Shown: positions 35,865 to 45,466 of the stretch, piece by piece | Numbering within the stretch: position 1 is the first letter of the stretch | Layout of the letters: the number at the start of each line of letters is the position of its first letter | NCBI RefSeq assembly: GCF_014145635.1 | Contig: NZ_JACHTC010000001.1 | Location: forward strand, 62,001 to 126,000 | Origin: Myroides sp. WP-1 | Lineage (GTDB): Bacteria > Bacteroidota > Bacteroidia > Flavobacteriales > Flavobacteriaceae | Length of the DNA: 64,000 nucleotides | Reading direction: 5' to 3' | Program-made: the position numbers and the translations under genes | The notes under the pieces: model-generated | What the model was told of the DNA's origin: nothing | Database searches by the model: none | Seen by the model: only the letters and a program-made list of their open reading frames with translations

Positions 35865-37169
35865 ATGGATAGTATTAGAAATAAATATCGATTAAAAGAT
35901 TTAGGGAAATTATTTAGTGGTTTGTCAGGTAAAAGTGGTGATGATTTCAATCAAGAGGATAATCCTAATAATCGTGGTTTTATACCTTTTACCAACATCG
36001 CAAATAACACGTATTTAAAGAAAGACCATTTAGGTACTGTAGTTATAAACCCTGGTGAAAAACAAAATAAAGTTCGCAAAGGAGATTTGTTTTTCTTAAT
36101 GAGTTCAGAAGGTTATGGAGATATTGGTAAAACAGCAGTATTAGCAGATGATATTGATGAAGCTTATCTTAATAGTTTCTGTAAAGGATATAGAGTTAAT
36201 CAAAATAAATGCAATCCTTATTTCTTGAATTATTTACTATCAAGTGTTTGTTATCGTGAAATTCTTAAAGTAGAAGGTAAAGGGTTTACAAGAATAAATT
36301 TAAAAATTGAAAAGGTTAATAACTTTGAGGTTATTATACCCAGTATTGAAAGTCAAAATATAATTACAAATTATATTGATGAGAAAACCCAAGCTATTGA
36401 TAAAAAAGTAACGCTTTTAGAACAAAAGATAGAAACGTATAAGAAGTTAAAAAACACAATAATTGCTAAAGCTGTTACACAAGGTATTTCAAACCAAGAA
36501 CTGTCAATAAATGATTTGGGTTTCAAAACGCCTGCAAATTGGACTAAGTATCGATTAAAAGATTTAGGGAAATTATTTAGTGGTTTGTCAGGTAAAAGTG
36601 GTGATGATTTCAATCAAGAGGATAATCCTAATAATCGTGGTTTTATACCTTTTACCAACATCGCAAATAACACGTATTTAAAGAAAGACCATTTAGGTAC
36701 TGTAATTATAAATCCTGGGGAAAAACAAAACAAAGTTCGCAAAGGAGATTTGTTTTTCTTAATGAGTTCAGAAGGTTATGGAGATATTGGTAAGACAGCA
36801 GTATTAGCAGATGATATTGATGAAGCTTATCTTAATAGTTTCTGTAAAGGATATAGAGTTAATCAAAACAAATGCAATCCTTATTTCTTGAATTATTTAT
36901 TGTTGTCAAATATTTACAGACAACGATTAATCGTAGAAGGAAAAGGTTTTACAAGAATTAACCTTAAAATGGAAAAGGTAACAGATTTTGAAATCTTCTT
37001 ACCACCGACCTTATCAGAACAACAGGACATTGCAAATTATATAGACCATAAAACAACAACCATAGATGGTATCGTAAGTAATATAGGTAAACAAATAGAC
37101 ACCTTAAAATTGTTACGCAAAACATTAATCAACGACGTAGTAACAGGTAAAATAAAAGTGGTAAAGTAA
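35865..37169 (+). CDS. hsdS: Type I restriction specificity subunit (HsdS) with duplicated target-recognition domain
   Basis: 434 residues in two halves. Each half has a target-recognition domain (TRD, about 8-125 and 229-345) followed by a helical spacer (about 160-205 and 385-425). The two TRDs are almost identical in protein, with one V to I change within the best block. At the DNA level they are 351 bp direct repeats (35886-36236 and 36549-36899) with about six differences. HsdS dictates the bipartite DNA target, one half-site per TRD, so two equal TRDs predict a symmetric target with equal halves in opposite orientation. The normal pattern is two different TRDs. The gene probably arose by recent duplication or recombination. 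Confidence 0.93.
   Translation: MDSIRNKYRLKDLGKLFSGLSGKSGDDFNQEDNPNNRGFIPFTNIANNTYLKKDHLGTVVINPGEKQNKVRKGDLFFLMSSEGYGDIGKTAVLADDIDEAYLNSFCKGYRVNQNKCNPYFLNYLLSSVCYREILKVEGKGFTRINLKIEKVNNFEVIIPSIESQNIITNYIDEKTQAIDKKVTLLEQKIETYKKLKNTIIAKAVTQGISNQELSINDLGFKTPANWTKYRLKDLGKLFSGLSGKSGDDFNQEDNPNNRGFIPFTNIANNTYLKKDHLGTVIINPGEKQNKVRKGDLFFLMSSEGYGDIGKTAVLADDIDEAYLNSFCKGYRVNQNKCNPYFLNYLLLSNIYRQRLIVEGKGFTRINLKMEKVTDFEIFLPPTLSEQQDIANYIDHKTTTIDGIVSNIGKQIDTLKLLRKTLINDVVTGKIKVVK
35886..36236 (+). repeat. Direct repeat copy 1 (first HsdS TRD)
   Basis: 351 bp copy, in frame with its partner 663 bp downstream, with about six mismatches, nearly all synonymous. After the repeat the halves diverge in DNA but share VEGKGFTRINLK. 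Confidence 0.92.
36549..36899 (+). repeat. Direct repeat copy 2 (second HsdS TRD)
   Basis: Second 351 bp copy of the same TRD. Recombination between the copies would delete 663 bp in frame and leave a half-size HsdS of about 213 residues. Confidence 0.92.
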
Positions 37170-37200
37170 GAACAACAGATGCAGATTTATTTTAAAATAT

Positions 37201-37230
37201 TTTGTAATTTAAAAATTATGAGTACCTTTG
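37201..37230 (+). promoter_or_regulatory. Promoter of the AbiF-associated RNA
   Basis: TTTG (37201-37204), an 18 bp spacer and TACCTTTG (37223-37230) give a full Bacteroidota promoter (TTTG and TAnnTTTG). Transcription should start near 37236, just before the hairpin RNA, and 80 bp before the AbiF gene. Confidence 0.75.
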
Positions 37231-37235
37231 CATCA

Positions 37236-37282
37236 ACGGTACCCGTACTGCTTCCCATAAGAACAGCTTGCGGGTCTTTTTA
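37236..37282 (+). ncRNA. Short AbiF-associated RNA (candidate antitoxin RNA)
   Basis: An RNA of about 45 nt is predicted between a full promoter and a terminator. ACCCG (37241-37245) pairs with CGGGT (37271-37275) and CTG with CAG inside, followed by CTTTTTATTTT. AbiF-family genes are known to be preceded by a small conserved RNA (the AbiF RNA motif), and recent work describes AbiF as an RNA-linked toxin related to the ancestors of Cas13. Position, size and promoter fit that description. The exact match to the published motif was not tested here. Confidence 0.65.
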
Positions 37283-37314
37283 TTTTATACCTGTTCGTAA
37301 ATTCCATCTTCATA

Positions 37315-38214
37315 ATGGCAGGTAAAAATCCGAGAACTATTACAGATCAAATACAGTTATTGCAAAGTCGCGATATGTTATTTCGTGATGTGAATAATGC
37401 AGTTCACTTTTTAGAGAATATATCCTATTATCGCTTAAAAGGCTACTGGTGGGATATGCAAGATGATAAAATCAATCATCATTTTGCACCTCAATCTTAT
37501 TTCGAAGATGTTATTGATTTGTATAATTTCGATAGACATTTCAGATTATTAGTGTTCAATGCCATAGAACGTATCGAGATTGCTTTGCGTACCAAACTTA
37601 TCTATCATTTATCCTTACTTTATGGTGAATGTTGGTATATTGATCAATCGATATTTACAAACAAAGTGCAACACGCTGAATTTTTATCCAAACTCAATCG
37701 CGAGATGAAAAGTAGTAGTGAAGAATTCATGAAATCGCACTACAAAAATCATAAAAACGATTACCCCGAAGCATGGAAAGCTTTAGAAGTAGTTACATTA
37801 GGTACACTTTCTAAAATTTATGATAACCTACAACATCAATCACCTGCTAAATCTACAATAGCCAATGAATTTGGTTTAGCAAGTTCGGCCGATTTTTCAA
37901 GTTGGTTGCGTAGTATCACATTAGTTAGAAATATTGTTGCACATCATAGTAGATTGTGGAATAAAGTACTAATTACGCAATATTCTTGGCCTAAAAATAT
38001 GGAAACAATATTATTAGATTTTACACCCAATCAAAATCATTTAAAGAAAATATTTCCGTTATTAGCAGGGATGATTTATTTAAATGATAAAATATCTCCA
38101 GGGCATTCGTTAAAAAAAGAATTAGTAGATTTAATACAACAATTCCCTAATGTACCATTCTACAAAATGGGATTTCCACCATATTGGCAAAACCAACCAA
38201 TATTTATAAAATAA
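37315..38214 (+). CDS. AbiF / Abi_2-family HEPN protein
   Basis: 299 residues of the abortive-infection Abi_2 family. Landmarks are the N-terminal RTITDQIQLLQSRDM with FLENISYYRLKGYWW, then LYNFDRHFRLLVFNAIERIE. The HEPN-type RNase motif near residue 200 reads RNIVAHHSRLWN (R-x4-6-H). The likely action is RNA cleavage upon phage infection, restrained by a small RNA. It starts 33 bp after the short RNA terminator and 15 bp before hsdR, and sits inside the hsd operon, so it is transcribed with hsdR when read-through occurs. Such nesting of Abi genes in type I loci is common in Bacteroidota. Confidence 0.88.
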   Translation: MAGKNPRTITDQIQLLQSRDMLFRDVNNAVHFLENISYYRLKGYWWDMQDDKINHHFAPQSYFEDVIDLYNFDRHFRLLVFNAIERIEIALRTKLIYHLSLLYGECWYIDQSIFTNKVQHAEFLSKLNREMKSSSEEFMKSHYKNHKNDYPEAWKALEVVTLGTLSKIYDNLQHQSPAKSTIANEFGLASSADFSSWLRSITLVRNIVAHHSRLWNKVLITQYSWPKNMETILLDFTPNQNHLKKIFPLLAGMIYLNDKISPGHSLKKELVDLIQQFPNVPFYKMGFPPYWQNQPIFIK

Positions 38215-38229
38215 CCGTGAACTATAATT

Positions 38230-41200
38230 ATGAAAGAACTCGACTTACAAGATAAATACATCATACATTTCTTTACTAACATTAAAGAAGGATTAGGTTA
38301 CAAAGAAGCGAAAGCGAATACTGTTTCTCCTAAATTTTTTATCACAGAAGATTTAAAATACTTTATTTCAGAATCATCACTCAACAAGAGCAATTATAAA
38401 AAATTGCTTAAAAAATTTGATTCCGAAAAAGACTTAATGGATGCTTTTACTTCATTCTTAGAGGATAAAATAAAATCATCTATGAATATGGCGGTATTTA
38501 TCAATTCAAATAAGTCAGTAACTTTCGAAGGGGTAAAATTGCATCTATTCTATCCAAGTGGTAGTGTATTACAAGAAGACAAATTATTCCATGAAAACAT
38601 ATTTACCATTGTACAAGAGTTACCCTATGTATTTAAACACGAAGGCAAAACGAGATTTTCATTTCGTCCCGATCTATCTTTTTTCTTAAACGGTATATAT
38701 TTAGGTTATAGCGAATTAAAAAGCAATTGGAACAACCAAACAGCAGGTAAAAATGGTCGTCATAAAGTAATGAAAGATTACCTATCTGCTACACAAGAAT
38801 ATTTGGTAATAGCAGATAAAAACGATATTTCACAAACCATTCGTAAAGACTTCTTACATATTTTCGAAAAAGCAATTCATATCACGGCTACCGATTTATC
38901 AGATACCTTTGTAATAAGAAATATATCTACTTTTTTTGATGATATTAAAGCAACAGTTACCAAAGGTGATTATGATTTTTCGGATTACGAAAAGAAAATG
39001 GTTAAAGATTTTAAACCCTATCCATTAGCCAATCCTAAAGCAGATAAATTAGCACGTTTCGAAGAAGTGTTTAGAGCCTTGTACGATAAAAAAATGATAG
39101 AAAAAGAAATTCTATACTACAACTTTATCGAGCGTGAACTTATCAAAAAAGAAGGAAGCAAAACCAAAGAATACAAACATAATGACGGTCGTTTAATTTC
39201 GCCACGTCCTAAACAAAAGTTTGGTACAGATAAGGTTTTAGCCAAAGTAGAAGAATTTTTAAAACATGAACAAGAACCAGACTATTTTATCAAAAAATTA
39301 GAAACCGAATTACGAGATAAAGGGATTGGAGAAGAGCGTGTACAGGAATTAGTAAACAAGCGTTTAAAATACCAAAACAACAAAAATGTGTATTCGTTAT
39401 TATTACAATACGCAGCTGGTTTTGGTAAATCAAATATTATTGGTTGGACAGCATTACAATTAAAAGACTTACGCAAAGAAGGCGAATATGTGTGCGACAA
39501 AGTAATGTTGGTGGTAGACCGTTTACAATTAAGAGATCAATTAGATTCTAAAATGCACAATATGAACATTCAAAAAGCAATGTTCATAGAAGCGACAGAC
39601 CGTAAAAGTTTTATTGATGCTTTAAGTTCTGATAAAAGAATTGTAGTAGTCAACTTACAAAAGTTTGGTTCTGTCAATACCATTTTAGATGAAACGGTTG
39701 TTAAAAATTTAGCTAATCTTAGAATAGCATTTTTAATTGATGAGATACACCGTAGCAATAGTGGTGCTCAACACGAAGAAATGTTAAGCGTTTTTGACGA
39801 ATTACAAGCTAGTTTCGATAATAACGATGCCTATACACAACAACGTACCAAAAAGAATTTAATCATTGGTTTTACAGCAACACCAAGCGACCATACATTA
39901 GCCAGATTTGGTGAGTACAATCGTTATGCAGAAGCTGAAAAATTATGGATTCCTTTTGATAGCTATACCATGCGTGAAGCGATTGAAGATGGTTATATTT
40001 TGAATCCAATTAGAGGGATTGTTCCTGTTTCAGCTAAGATGTATTTCGAAGTACCTGACAATGATTTAGAAGGTTTTGAAGGGGATATGGGATATGGTTT
40101 TGACCCAATACCTGACGACACCGATACAGGTATTGATGAATATGGGAAGAAATATGCGATTCGTAAAAAGAAAATATACCTGAATACCGAACGTATAGAA
40201 GCCATTTCAAAATTTGTAGTAGAAAGATTAGTAGCTACGGTTTATCATCAAATAAGAGGTCAAGCCAAAGCGATGCTTTCTGCTTCATCTATTCCAGCGG
40301 CTGTTAAGTATAAAAACTTTATATCAAAATATTATACTGAAATAACCAAACAACCAAAATACGAACGCTTTGCAGAAGCTCCTGTATATATCGTTTATTC
40401 AGATAGTCAAGAACATCAAAGTTGTAGTGGTTTAAATGGTGGTTTAAGTGAAGAACGTGTTTTACAAAACTTTAAAATAGCTAAAAATGGGATTATCATC
40501 GTTGTAGATAAATTACAAACAGGATTTGATGAACCTAAATTACATACCTTATTTTTAGATAAAGAAATTAGAGGAATTAACGCGATTCAAACGATTTCAA
40601 GAGTAAACCGTACTGCTAAATATAAGAACGATTGTAAAATTGTAGATTTCTCTTATAAAAACATTAATGTAAAAAATATAAAAGAAGCTTTTGAGCATTT
40701 TTCTAATGTAGTGGTTTCAGATTTTGATCCATTAGGAGATGAAGAAAGATTGACAGAAATATATAAAGAATTAAAAGCAGAAAATTTATTCAAAAAGCAT
40801 TTTGCCAATTTTAAATCTTATAAAGAAGGGAAGTTAGAAGTACAAACTATTGTAGAATTAGAAAATGATTTAGATACCTTTATTCATAATAATGAGAAAG
40901 ATGCTAAAGCAATTAAATCAAAAATACTGAAATACTTTAAAATACTAAATTTAATAGAGTTTGTTATTGAATTAGATAAAAAGTATTCAGAAGAAATTTT
41001 CGTAGAGTTTTGGCAAAAGTATAATATGATTTATAATCAAATTCACAGAGATGATGAAATCATAGATGATGTAGAAATCTATTTTGATAATAGAATCGGT
41101 ATTATCGCTCCAAAGGATTACAAAGAAAAAGAAAGTAAAACGAAGAACCCTACACCAACAGACAATGATAAACCGAATAAATTCAAATATAATATTCTAA

Positions 41201-41493
41201 AGGTTATTGAAAAACGAAACCAAGAAGAAGAAGAAATTGATGTGCTAATTAAAGATTTTGAAGAAAAAATCACATTATTCTTTGAGTACATTAAATCAGA
41301 TGTGGATGGTAAACGATTAATTGCTAAAATAAAAGCAATTAGCTCTTCATTTTCTCAAGAAGAAATATTGAAAGATTTTTCAAGACTATACAGAAAATAT
41401 ACGATTAAGAATAAAGAATTAGGAGAATTTTTTAAGAGAGAGACAAAAGATATTTTGGCACAACTTTGTGATGACTTTGAGCGAAGCTTATAA
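38230..41493 (+). CDS. hsdR: Type I restriction system, endonuclease/translocase subunit (HsdR)
   Basis: 1,087 residues. The N-terminal nuclease domain has the PD-(D/E)xK signature: FRPDLSFFLNG (Asp about residue 147) and LGYSELKSN (Glu and Lys about 160-164). The helicase motor starts near 385 with the unusual Walker A loop YAAGFGKSNI, then DEIHRS (about 504), GFTATPSDHT, VDKLQTGFDEPKLHTLF and the final motif QTISRVNRTAKYK. It cuts unmodified DNA after ATP-driven translocation. The C-terminal coiled region joins the HsdM2S core. It follows the AbiF gene by 15 bp and ends with a strong terminator. Confidence 0.95.
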   Translation: MKELDLQDKYIIHFFTNIKEGLGYKEAKANTVSPKFFITEDLKYFISESSLNKSNYKKLLKKFDSEKDLMDAFTSFLEDKIKSSMNMAVFINSNKSVTFEGVKLHLFYPSGSVLQEDKLFHENIFTIVQELPYVFKHEGKTRFSFRPDLSFFLNGIYLGYSELKSNWNNQTAGKNGRHKVMKDYLSATQEYLVIADKNDISQTIRKDFLHIFEKAIHITATDLSDTFVIRNISTFFDDIKATVTKGDYDFSDYEKKMVKDFKPYPLANPKADKLARFEEVFRALYDKKMIEKEILYYNFIERELIKKEGSKTKEYKHNDGRLISPRPKQKFGTDKVLAKVEEFLKHEQEPDYFIKKLETELRDKGIGEERVQELVNKRLKYQNNKNVYSLLLQYAAGFGKSNIIGWTALQLKDLRKEGEYVCDKVMLVVDRLQLRDQLDSKMHNMNIQKAMFIEATDRKSFIDALSSDKRIVVVNLQKFGSVNTILDETVVKNLANLRIAFLIDEIHRSNSGAQHEEMLSVFDELQASFDNNDAYTQQRTKKNLIIGFTATPSDHTLARFGEYNRYAEAEKLWIPFDSYTMREAIEDGYILNPIRGIVPVSAKMYFEVPDNDLEGFEGDMGYGFDPIPDDTDTGIDEYGKKYAIRKKKIYLNTERIEAISKFVVERLVATVYHQIRGQAKAMLSASSIPAAVKYKNFISKYYTEITKQPKYERFAEAPVYIVYSDSQEHQSCSGLNGGLSEERVLQNFKIAKNGIIIVVDKLQTGFDEPKLHTLFLDKEIRGINAIQTISRVNRTAKYKNDCKIVDFSYKNINVKNIKEAFEHFSNVVVSDFDPLGDEERLTEIYKELKAENLFKKHFANFKSYKEGKLEVQTIVELENDLDTFIHNNEKDAKAIKSKILKYFKILNLIEFVIELDKKYSEEIFVEFWQKYNMIYNQIHRDDEIIDDVEIYFDNRIGIIAPKDYKEKESKTKNPTPTDNDKPNKFKYNILKVIEKRNQEEEEIDVLIKDFEEKITLFFEYIKSDVDGKRLIAKIKAISSSFSQEEILKDFSRLYRKYTIKNKELGEFFKRETKDILAQLCDDFERSL

Positions 41494-41529
41494 AAGAATA
41501 GAAATAAATAAAATATACTAACCCATTGG

Positions 41530-41562
41530 CAAAGCTTGGCAGATTTATTCTGCCAAGCTTTG
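41530..41562. terminator. Terminator after hsdR
   Basis: CAAAGCTTGGCAGA (41530-41543) and TCTGCCAAGCTTTG (41549-41562), a perfect 14 bp stem with a five-base loop, then TTCTTTTG. Confidence 0.9.
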
Positions 41563-41615
41563 TTCTTTTGTAATGTTAGCTAACAAATTTAATTAACCTA
41601 TTAAATTCTAACATT

Positions 41616-41912
41616 ATGAATATAGATCGCACAGAATTCCTTTTATGGATGGAGCGTATTATGACGCGCTTTGATCATTTGTCAGAACATATAAAAGACC
41701 TGCCTATAAAAACTCAAATTATAGATGGAGAAGAGCTTTTAGACAGTCAAGATGTAATGGCACTTTTTAAAATAAGTCCACGTTCCTTACAACGTTACCG
41801 CTCAGATGGTAGACTTCCTTATTATACAATTAGTGGTAAACTTTACTACAAACGCTCAGATGTCAATCAGTTTATCAGAGAATGTTTTAAACATCCTGTA
41901 CGCAAGAAGTAA
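41616..41912 (+). CDS. Excisionase-like HTH protein of the mobile element
   Basis: 98 residues. The MerR/excisionase-type HTH is at about 42-92: LDSQDVMALFKISPRSLQRY, GRLPYYTISGKLYYKRSDV. Similar genes lie before DUF3945 and topoisomerase genes in Bacteroidota conjugative elements and take part in regulation or excision. It is 101 bp before the DUF3945 gene on the same strand. The amino-terminal half forms a helix without known domain. Confidence 0.85.
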   Translation: MNIDRTEFLLWMERIMTRFDHLSEHIKDLPIKTQIIDGEELLDSQDVMALFKISPRSLQRYRSDGRLPYYTISGKLYYKRSDVNQFIRECFKHPVRKK

Positions 41913-42013
41913 ATAGCAGCTAAAAGCCAAGAGTGACCTTTAAAGCATACTATTTACTAAGCAGACTCTCTTGGCTTTAGTTTTAAGTTTTTAATCATTT
42001 AAAACTAGGTATT

Positions 42014-43327
42014 ATGAGTACAGAAAACACAGAAAGACAAGTAGAGCACGATGTGCTTCTTGTCAACGACAAAACAAAGAATAAGATCCAAGTAGTTAAA
42101 GGACTGGATAAAGAAGGTAAACTTGAAACAGTACCACCAACTAAAAAGAATCAAAATCAATTTTTAAAAGTAGATCGTAACGGAGATTTCTTTTCCAACT
42201 TCTTTTCTAATTTTTTCAGCCAACTTAAAAATCCAACACAGTTTACTTTTTTTAGAGTTCCAGAGCTTTTGACTATCAAGATGGCTAATCAAATGCAAAA
42301 AGAACTCAATCAATCAGGACCTACTCACGAGCTGTTTTTAAAGCACCAAATAACAGAGATAGGTAATGAGCCAAAGAAAGAGAACACAGTTGCCGAACCC
42401 ACAAAAGAAGAGGGGCAGTATAATTCTAACAAGTTTGATATTAAGGACATTGATTGGGATTCACTTTCAAGGCTTGGGCTATCAAAAGAAAAGCTTCAAG
42501 AAATGGATTTGTTAGAACCACTATTACAAGGTTATAAAACCAAGGATTTGGTGGCTGTAAATTTAGACTTAGGATCAGCGGTATTTTCTTTGGATGCAAG
42601 ACTGTCTTTACAGAAAAACGAAGAAGGCAAGGTGGTCATGGCACTGGAAGGCGTAAAGAAGTATCCAAATCTAAATGTACCGCTTTATGGTCATGAGTTT
42701 TCCAAACAAGACAAACACAACCTTTTAAAAACAGGGAACATGGGTAGGGTAGTGGATCTTGTTCATCCAACTACTAAGGAAATGATTCCATCGGTTGTGA
42801 GCGTAGATAGACTTACCAATAACCTTGTAGTGACAAGAGTTGAGAAAATGCAACTGCCACAAGAGGTAAAAGGCATTGTACTTAGTGAACAGCAGCTACA
42901 AACTTTAAAAGAGGGTAAACCACTACTTGTAGAGGGAATGACCTCGGCTAAAGGGAATTTATTTAATGCTGAGATTCAGTTTAACGCAGCTAAAGGTCAT
43001 ATTGAGTTTTTGTTTGACAATACTAATAAACAAAGTCAGAACCAAGCACAAAACCAATCTCAACTCTCTGATGATTTAAAAAGTTTTAGAGGAAAAGAAC
43101 TCACTGAAAAACAGCAAAGTGACTTATTGGAAGGCAAGGCTGTTTATATCAAAGATCTTTTAGATAAAAGAGGGAATACGTATCAAGGCTATGTGACGTA
43201 TAACAAAGAAAACAAGCAGGCTGATTTCTCTTTCCAAAACCCGAACAAAGAACAGCAGTCAAAGGCGCAATCACAAGCAGAAAAACAGGCAGATGAGACT
43301 AAAAAAACAAAAGGACGTAAAATGTAA
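42014..43327 (+). CDS. DUF3945 / DUF4099 domain protein of conjugative elements
   Basis: 437 residues. DUF4099-type segment with WDSLSRLGLSKEKLQEMDLL and LLQGYKTKDLVAVNLDLG at about 155-195. Two DUF3945-type repeats follow (YGHEFSKQDKHNLLKTGN near 235 and FRGKELTEKQQSDLLEGK near 355), each with a GxVVDL-like block. The tail is Gln/Lys-rich. These proteins are encoded next to topoisomerase III in excision regions of Bacteroidota elements and probably assist DNA processing. Gap to topB is 11 bp, so the two form one operon. Confidence 0.85.
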   Translation: MSTENTERQVEHDVLLVNDKTKNKIQVVKGLDKEGKLETVPPTKKNQNQFLKVDRNGDFFSNFFSNFFSQLKNPTQFTFFRVPELLTIKMANQMQKELNQSGPTHELFLKHQITEIGNEPKKENTVAEPTKEEGQYNSNKFDIKDIDWDSLSRLGLSKEKLQEMDLLEPLLQGYKTKDLVAVNLDLGSAVFSLDARLSLQKNEEGKVVMALEGVKKYPNLNVPLYGHEFSKQDKHNLLKTGNMGRVVDLVHPTTKEMIPSVVSVDRLTNNLVVTRVEKMQLPQEVKGIVLSEQQLQTLKEGKPLLVEGMTSAKGNLFNAEIQFNAAKGHIEFLFDNTNKQSQNQAQNQSQLSDDLKSFRGKELTEKQQSDLLEGKAVYIKDLLDKRGNTYQGYVTYNKENKQADFSFQNPNKEQQSKAQSQAEKQADETKKTKGRKM

Positions 43328-43338
43328 AGCTAAAGACT

Positions 43339-45402
43339 ATGATTGTAATTCTTGCAGAAAAACCAAGTGTAGCTAGGGAGATAGCAATGCTTGTTGGAGC
43401 CAAAACAAAAAAGGATGGTTACATAGAAGGAAACGGCTACTGTGTGACCTGGGCAATTGGTCATTTAGTATCACTAGCTATGCCAGAGGATTATGGATTT
43501 CAGGGTTTTAAAAGAGAAGCTTTACCAATCTTACCAAAGTCATATTTGTTACTTCCAAGAAAGATAAAAAAAGCAAACAAATACATTTCTGATTTAGGAG
43601 CTTTAAAACAGCTTAAAGTTATCGATAAACTCTTTAAAGCATGCGCTGAGATTATTGTAGCCACAGATGCAGGTAGGGAAGGAGAGCTTATCTTTCGCTA
43701 TATCTACCAGTATTTAAACTGTGATAAACCATTTAAAAGGTTGTGGATAAGTTCACTTACTGAAAAAGCAATTAAAGATGGACTTCAAAACCTTAAAGAA
43801 GGAAGTGACTTCGATGGACTTTTTAGAGCAGGACACAGTAGAAGTAGGGCAGACTGGCTTGTTGGAATTAACGCCTCACAAGCGCTTACCGTTTCAATGA
43901 ATGATTCGGTGTATTCACTCGGTAGAGTACAAACACCAACACTGAGTCTTATCCGTAAACGGTATTTAGAGAACACATCTTTTAAAAAGAAACTCTATTA
44001 TCAAATTGAGCTTGTCCATCAAAAAGAAGGTATATTATTTAAGTCTCTTTCAACTGATAAATGGGAGGATAAACAAAAAGCAGAACAAGCTTTAAAACTA
44101 ATTGAAAAACAAAGTGAGGTTAAAATACAAAAAGTAGAAAATAAAACAATAAGAGAAGAGTCCCCACTACTTTTTGATTTAACCTCACTTCAAAAAAGAG
44201 CCAATGAGCTGTTTGGCTTCTCAGCAGATGAAACACTCAGTATTGCTCAGAGTTTGTACGAAAAGAAGTTTATCACTTATCCAAGAACATCGAGTAAGTA
44301 CATTCCAGAGGATTTATGGGCTGAGGTTCCTAACTTATTAAAGGTTCTTTCAGATGATAGTAGATATAGTAACCTGCTTCTAAAACTAAAGATGGCAAGG
44401 CTTAATAAGAAGATAGTAAATGATGTAAAGGTTACGGATCATCATGGACTATTAACTACAGATAGACTTCCTTCAGCGATTAACGCTAAAGAAGAGAGCA
44501 TTTATCATTTGATTGCTCAAAGAGTATGGGAAACAGTATTTGAACCTTGTGTAAAAAAGCAAACAGAGGTAACCTTAAATGTTTTGGATTATGAGTTTAG
44601 TTTTAAGTCTTCTTCAATAGTAGAACTTGGATGGAGAGAGGTAAGAAAAGAACTTTCTACTACTGATGAGGTAGTAATAGATTTACCTGATTTACAACAA
44701 GGCGATAACCTAAAAATTAAGGAATCAGTTGCTCTTGAAAAATCAACAAGGCCTAGAGCATTATATACAGAGAGTACACTTTTATCCACTATGGAAAATG
44801 CTTCTAAAGAGATAGAGGATAAATCACTTCAGAGTATTATCAAAGATGTTGGGATAGGAACAGCAGCTACAAGAGCTTCTATTATTGAAACGCTTTTAAA
44901 AAGAGATTATATAATAAGAAAAGCTAAGTCGCTTGTTCCAACTGAGAAAGGACTCAAAGTGTATGAAATAGTCAAGGATAAACTTATCTCCGATGTACTA
45001 TTAACTGTTAAGTGGGAATCTGCTTTTAAAGAAATTGAAGAGAATAAAACCAATATGGAAGATTTCCATAGGCAAATTGAAGATTATACTACGGAGATAA
45101 CAGCAGAGCTTTTAGCTATTAAACCAGTCACTGAAACAGATCATCTATCTTGTCCTAAGTGTAAAGGGCATACACTTCAACTAAGAGAAAAGGTAGTGAA
45201 ATGTTTAGATACTGATTGTAGTTGGGTGTTGTTTAGGGAGGTATGTGGAGTAAAACTAACTATTGATGATATCACTGACCTAATACAACAAAGCAAAACC
45301 AAACTCCTAAAAGGATTGACAAGTAAAGCAGGGAAAAAGTTTGATGCTTACCTTATCTTAAAAGAAGATTGTACTACAGGGTTTGAGTTTAAAAACAAGT
45401 AA
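43339..45402 (+). CDS. topB: Type IA DNA topoisomerase (topoisomerase III)
   Basis: 687 residues. It starts with the Toprim domain MIVILAEKPSVAREIA, then TDAGREGELIFRYIY with the Glu/Asp metal site. The catalytic Tyr lies in KKFITYPRTSSKYIP (about residue 315). A C-terminal Zn-type segment reads CPKCKGHTL ... CLDTDCSWVL. The enzyme relaxes or decatenates DNA, and in these mobile elements takes part in excision or transfer. Encoded 11 bp after the DUF3945 gene, and followed by a strong terminator. Confidence 0.94.
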   Translation: MIVILAEKPSVAREIAMLVGAKTKKDGYIEGNGYCVTWAIGHLVSLAMPEDYGFQGFKREALPILPKSYLLLPRKIKKANKYISDLGALKQLKVIDKLFKACAEIIVATDAGREGELIFRYIYQYLNCDKPFKRLWISSLTEKAIKDGLQNLKEGSDFDGLFRAGHSRSRADWLVGINASQALTVSMNDSVYSLGRVQTPTLSLIRKRYLENTSFKKKLYYQIELVHQKEGILFKSLSTDKWEDKQKAEQALKLIEKQSEVKIQKVENKTIREESPLLFDLTSLQKRANELFGFSADETLSIAQSLYEKKFITYPRTSSKYIPEDLWAEVPNLLKVLSDDSRYSNLLLKLKMARLNKKIVNDVKVTDHHGLLTTDRLPSAINAKEESIYHLIAQRVWETVFEPCVKKQTEVTLNVLDYEFSFKSSSIVELGWREVRKELSTTDEVVIDLPDLQQGDNLKIKESVALEKSTRPRALYTESTLLSTMENASKEIEDKSLQSIIKDVGIGTAATRASIIETLLKRDYIIRKAKSLVPTEKGLKVYEIVKDKLISDVLLTVKWESAFKEIEENKTNMEDFHRQIEDYTTEITAELLAIKPVTETDHLSCPKCKGHTLQLREKVVKCLDTDCSWVLFREVCGVKLTIDDITDLIQQSKTKLLKGLTSKAGKKFDAYLILKEDCTTGFEFKNK

Positions 45403-45414
45403 CTAAAATTAAAT

Positions 45415-45459
45415 AAATCAAAAGGAGTTATCTAAAAATCAGGTAACTCCTTTTGATTT
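45415..45459. terminator. Terminator after topB
   Basis: AAATCAAAAGGAGTTATC (45415-45432) and GTAACTCCTTTTGATTT (45443-45459) form a 16 bp stem. It also ends the small lipoprotein transcript from the other side. Confidence 0.85.
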
Positions 45460-45466
45460 ATATCTA

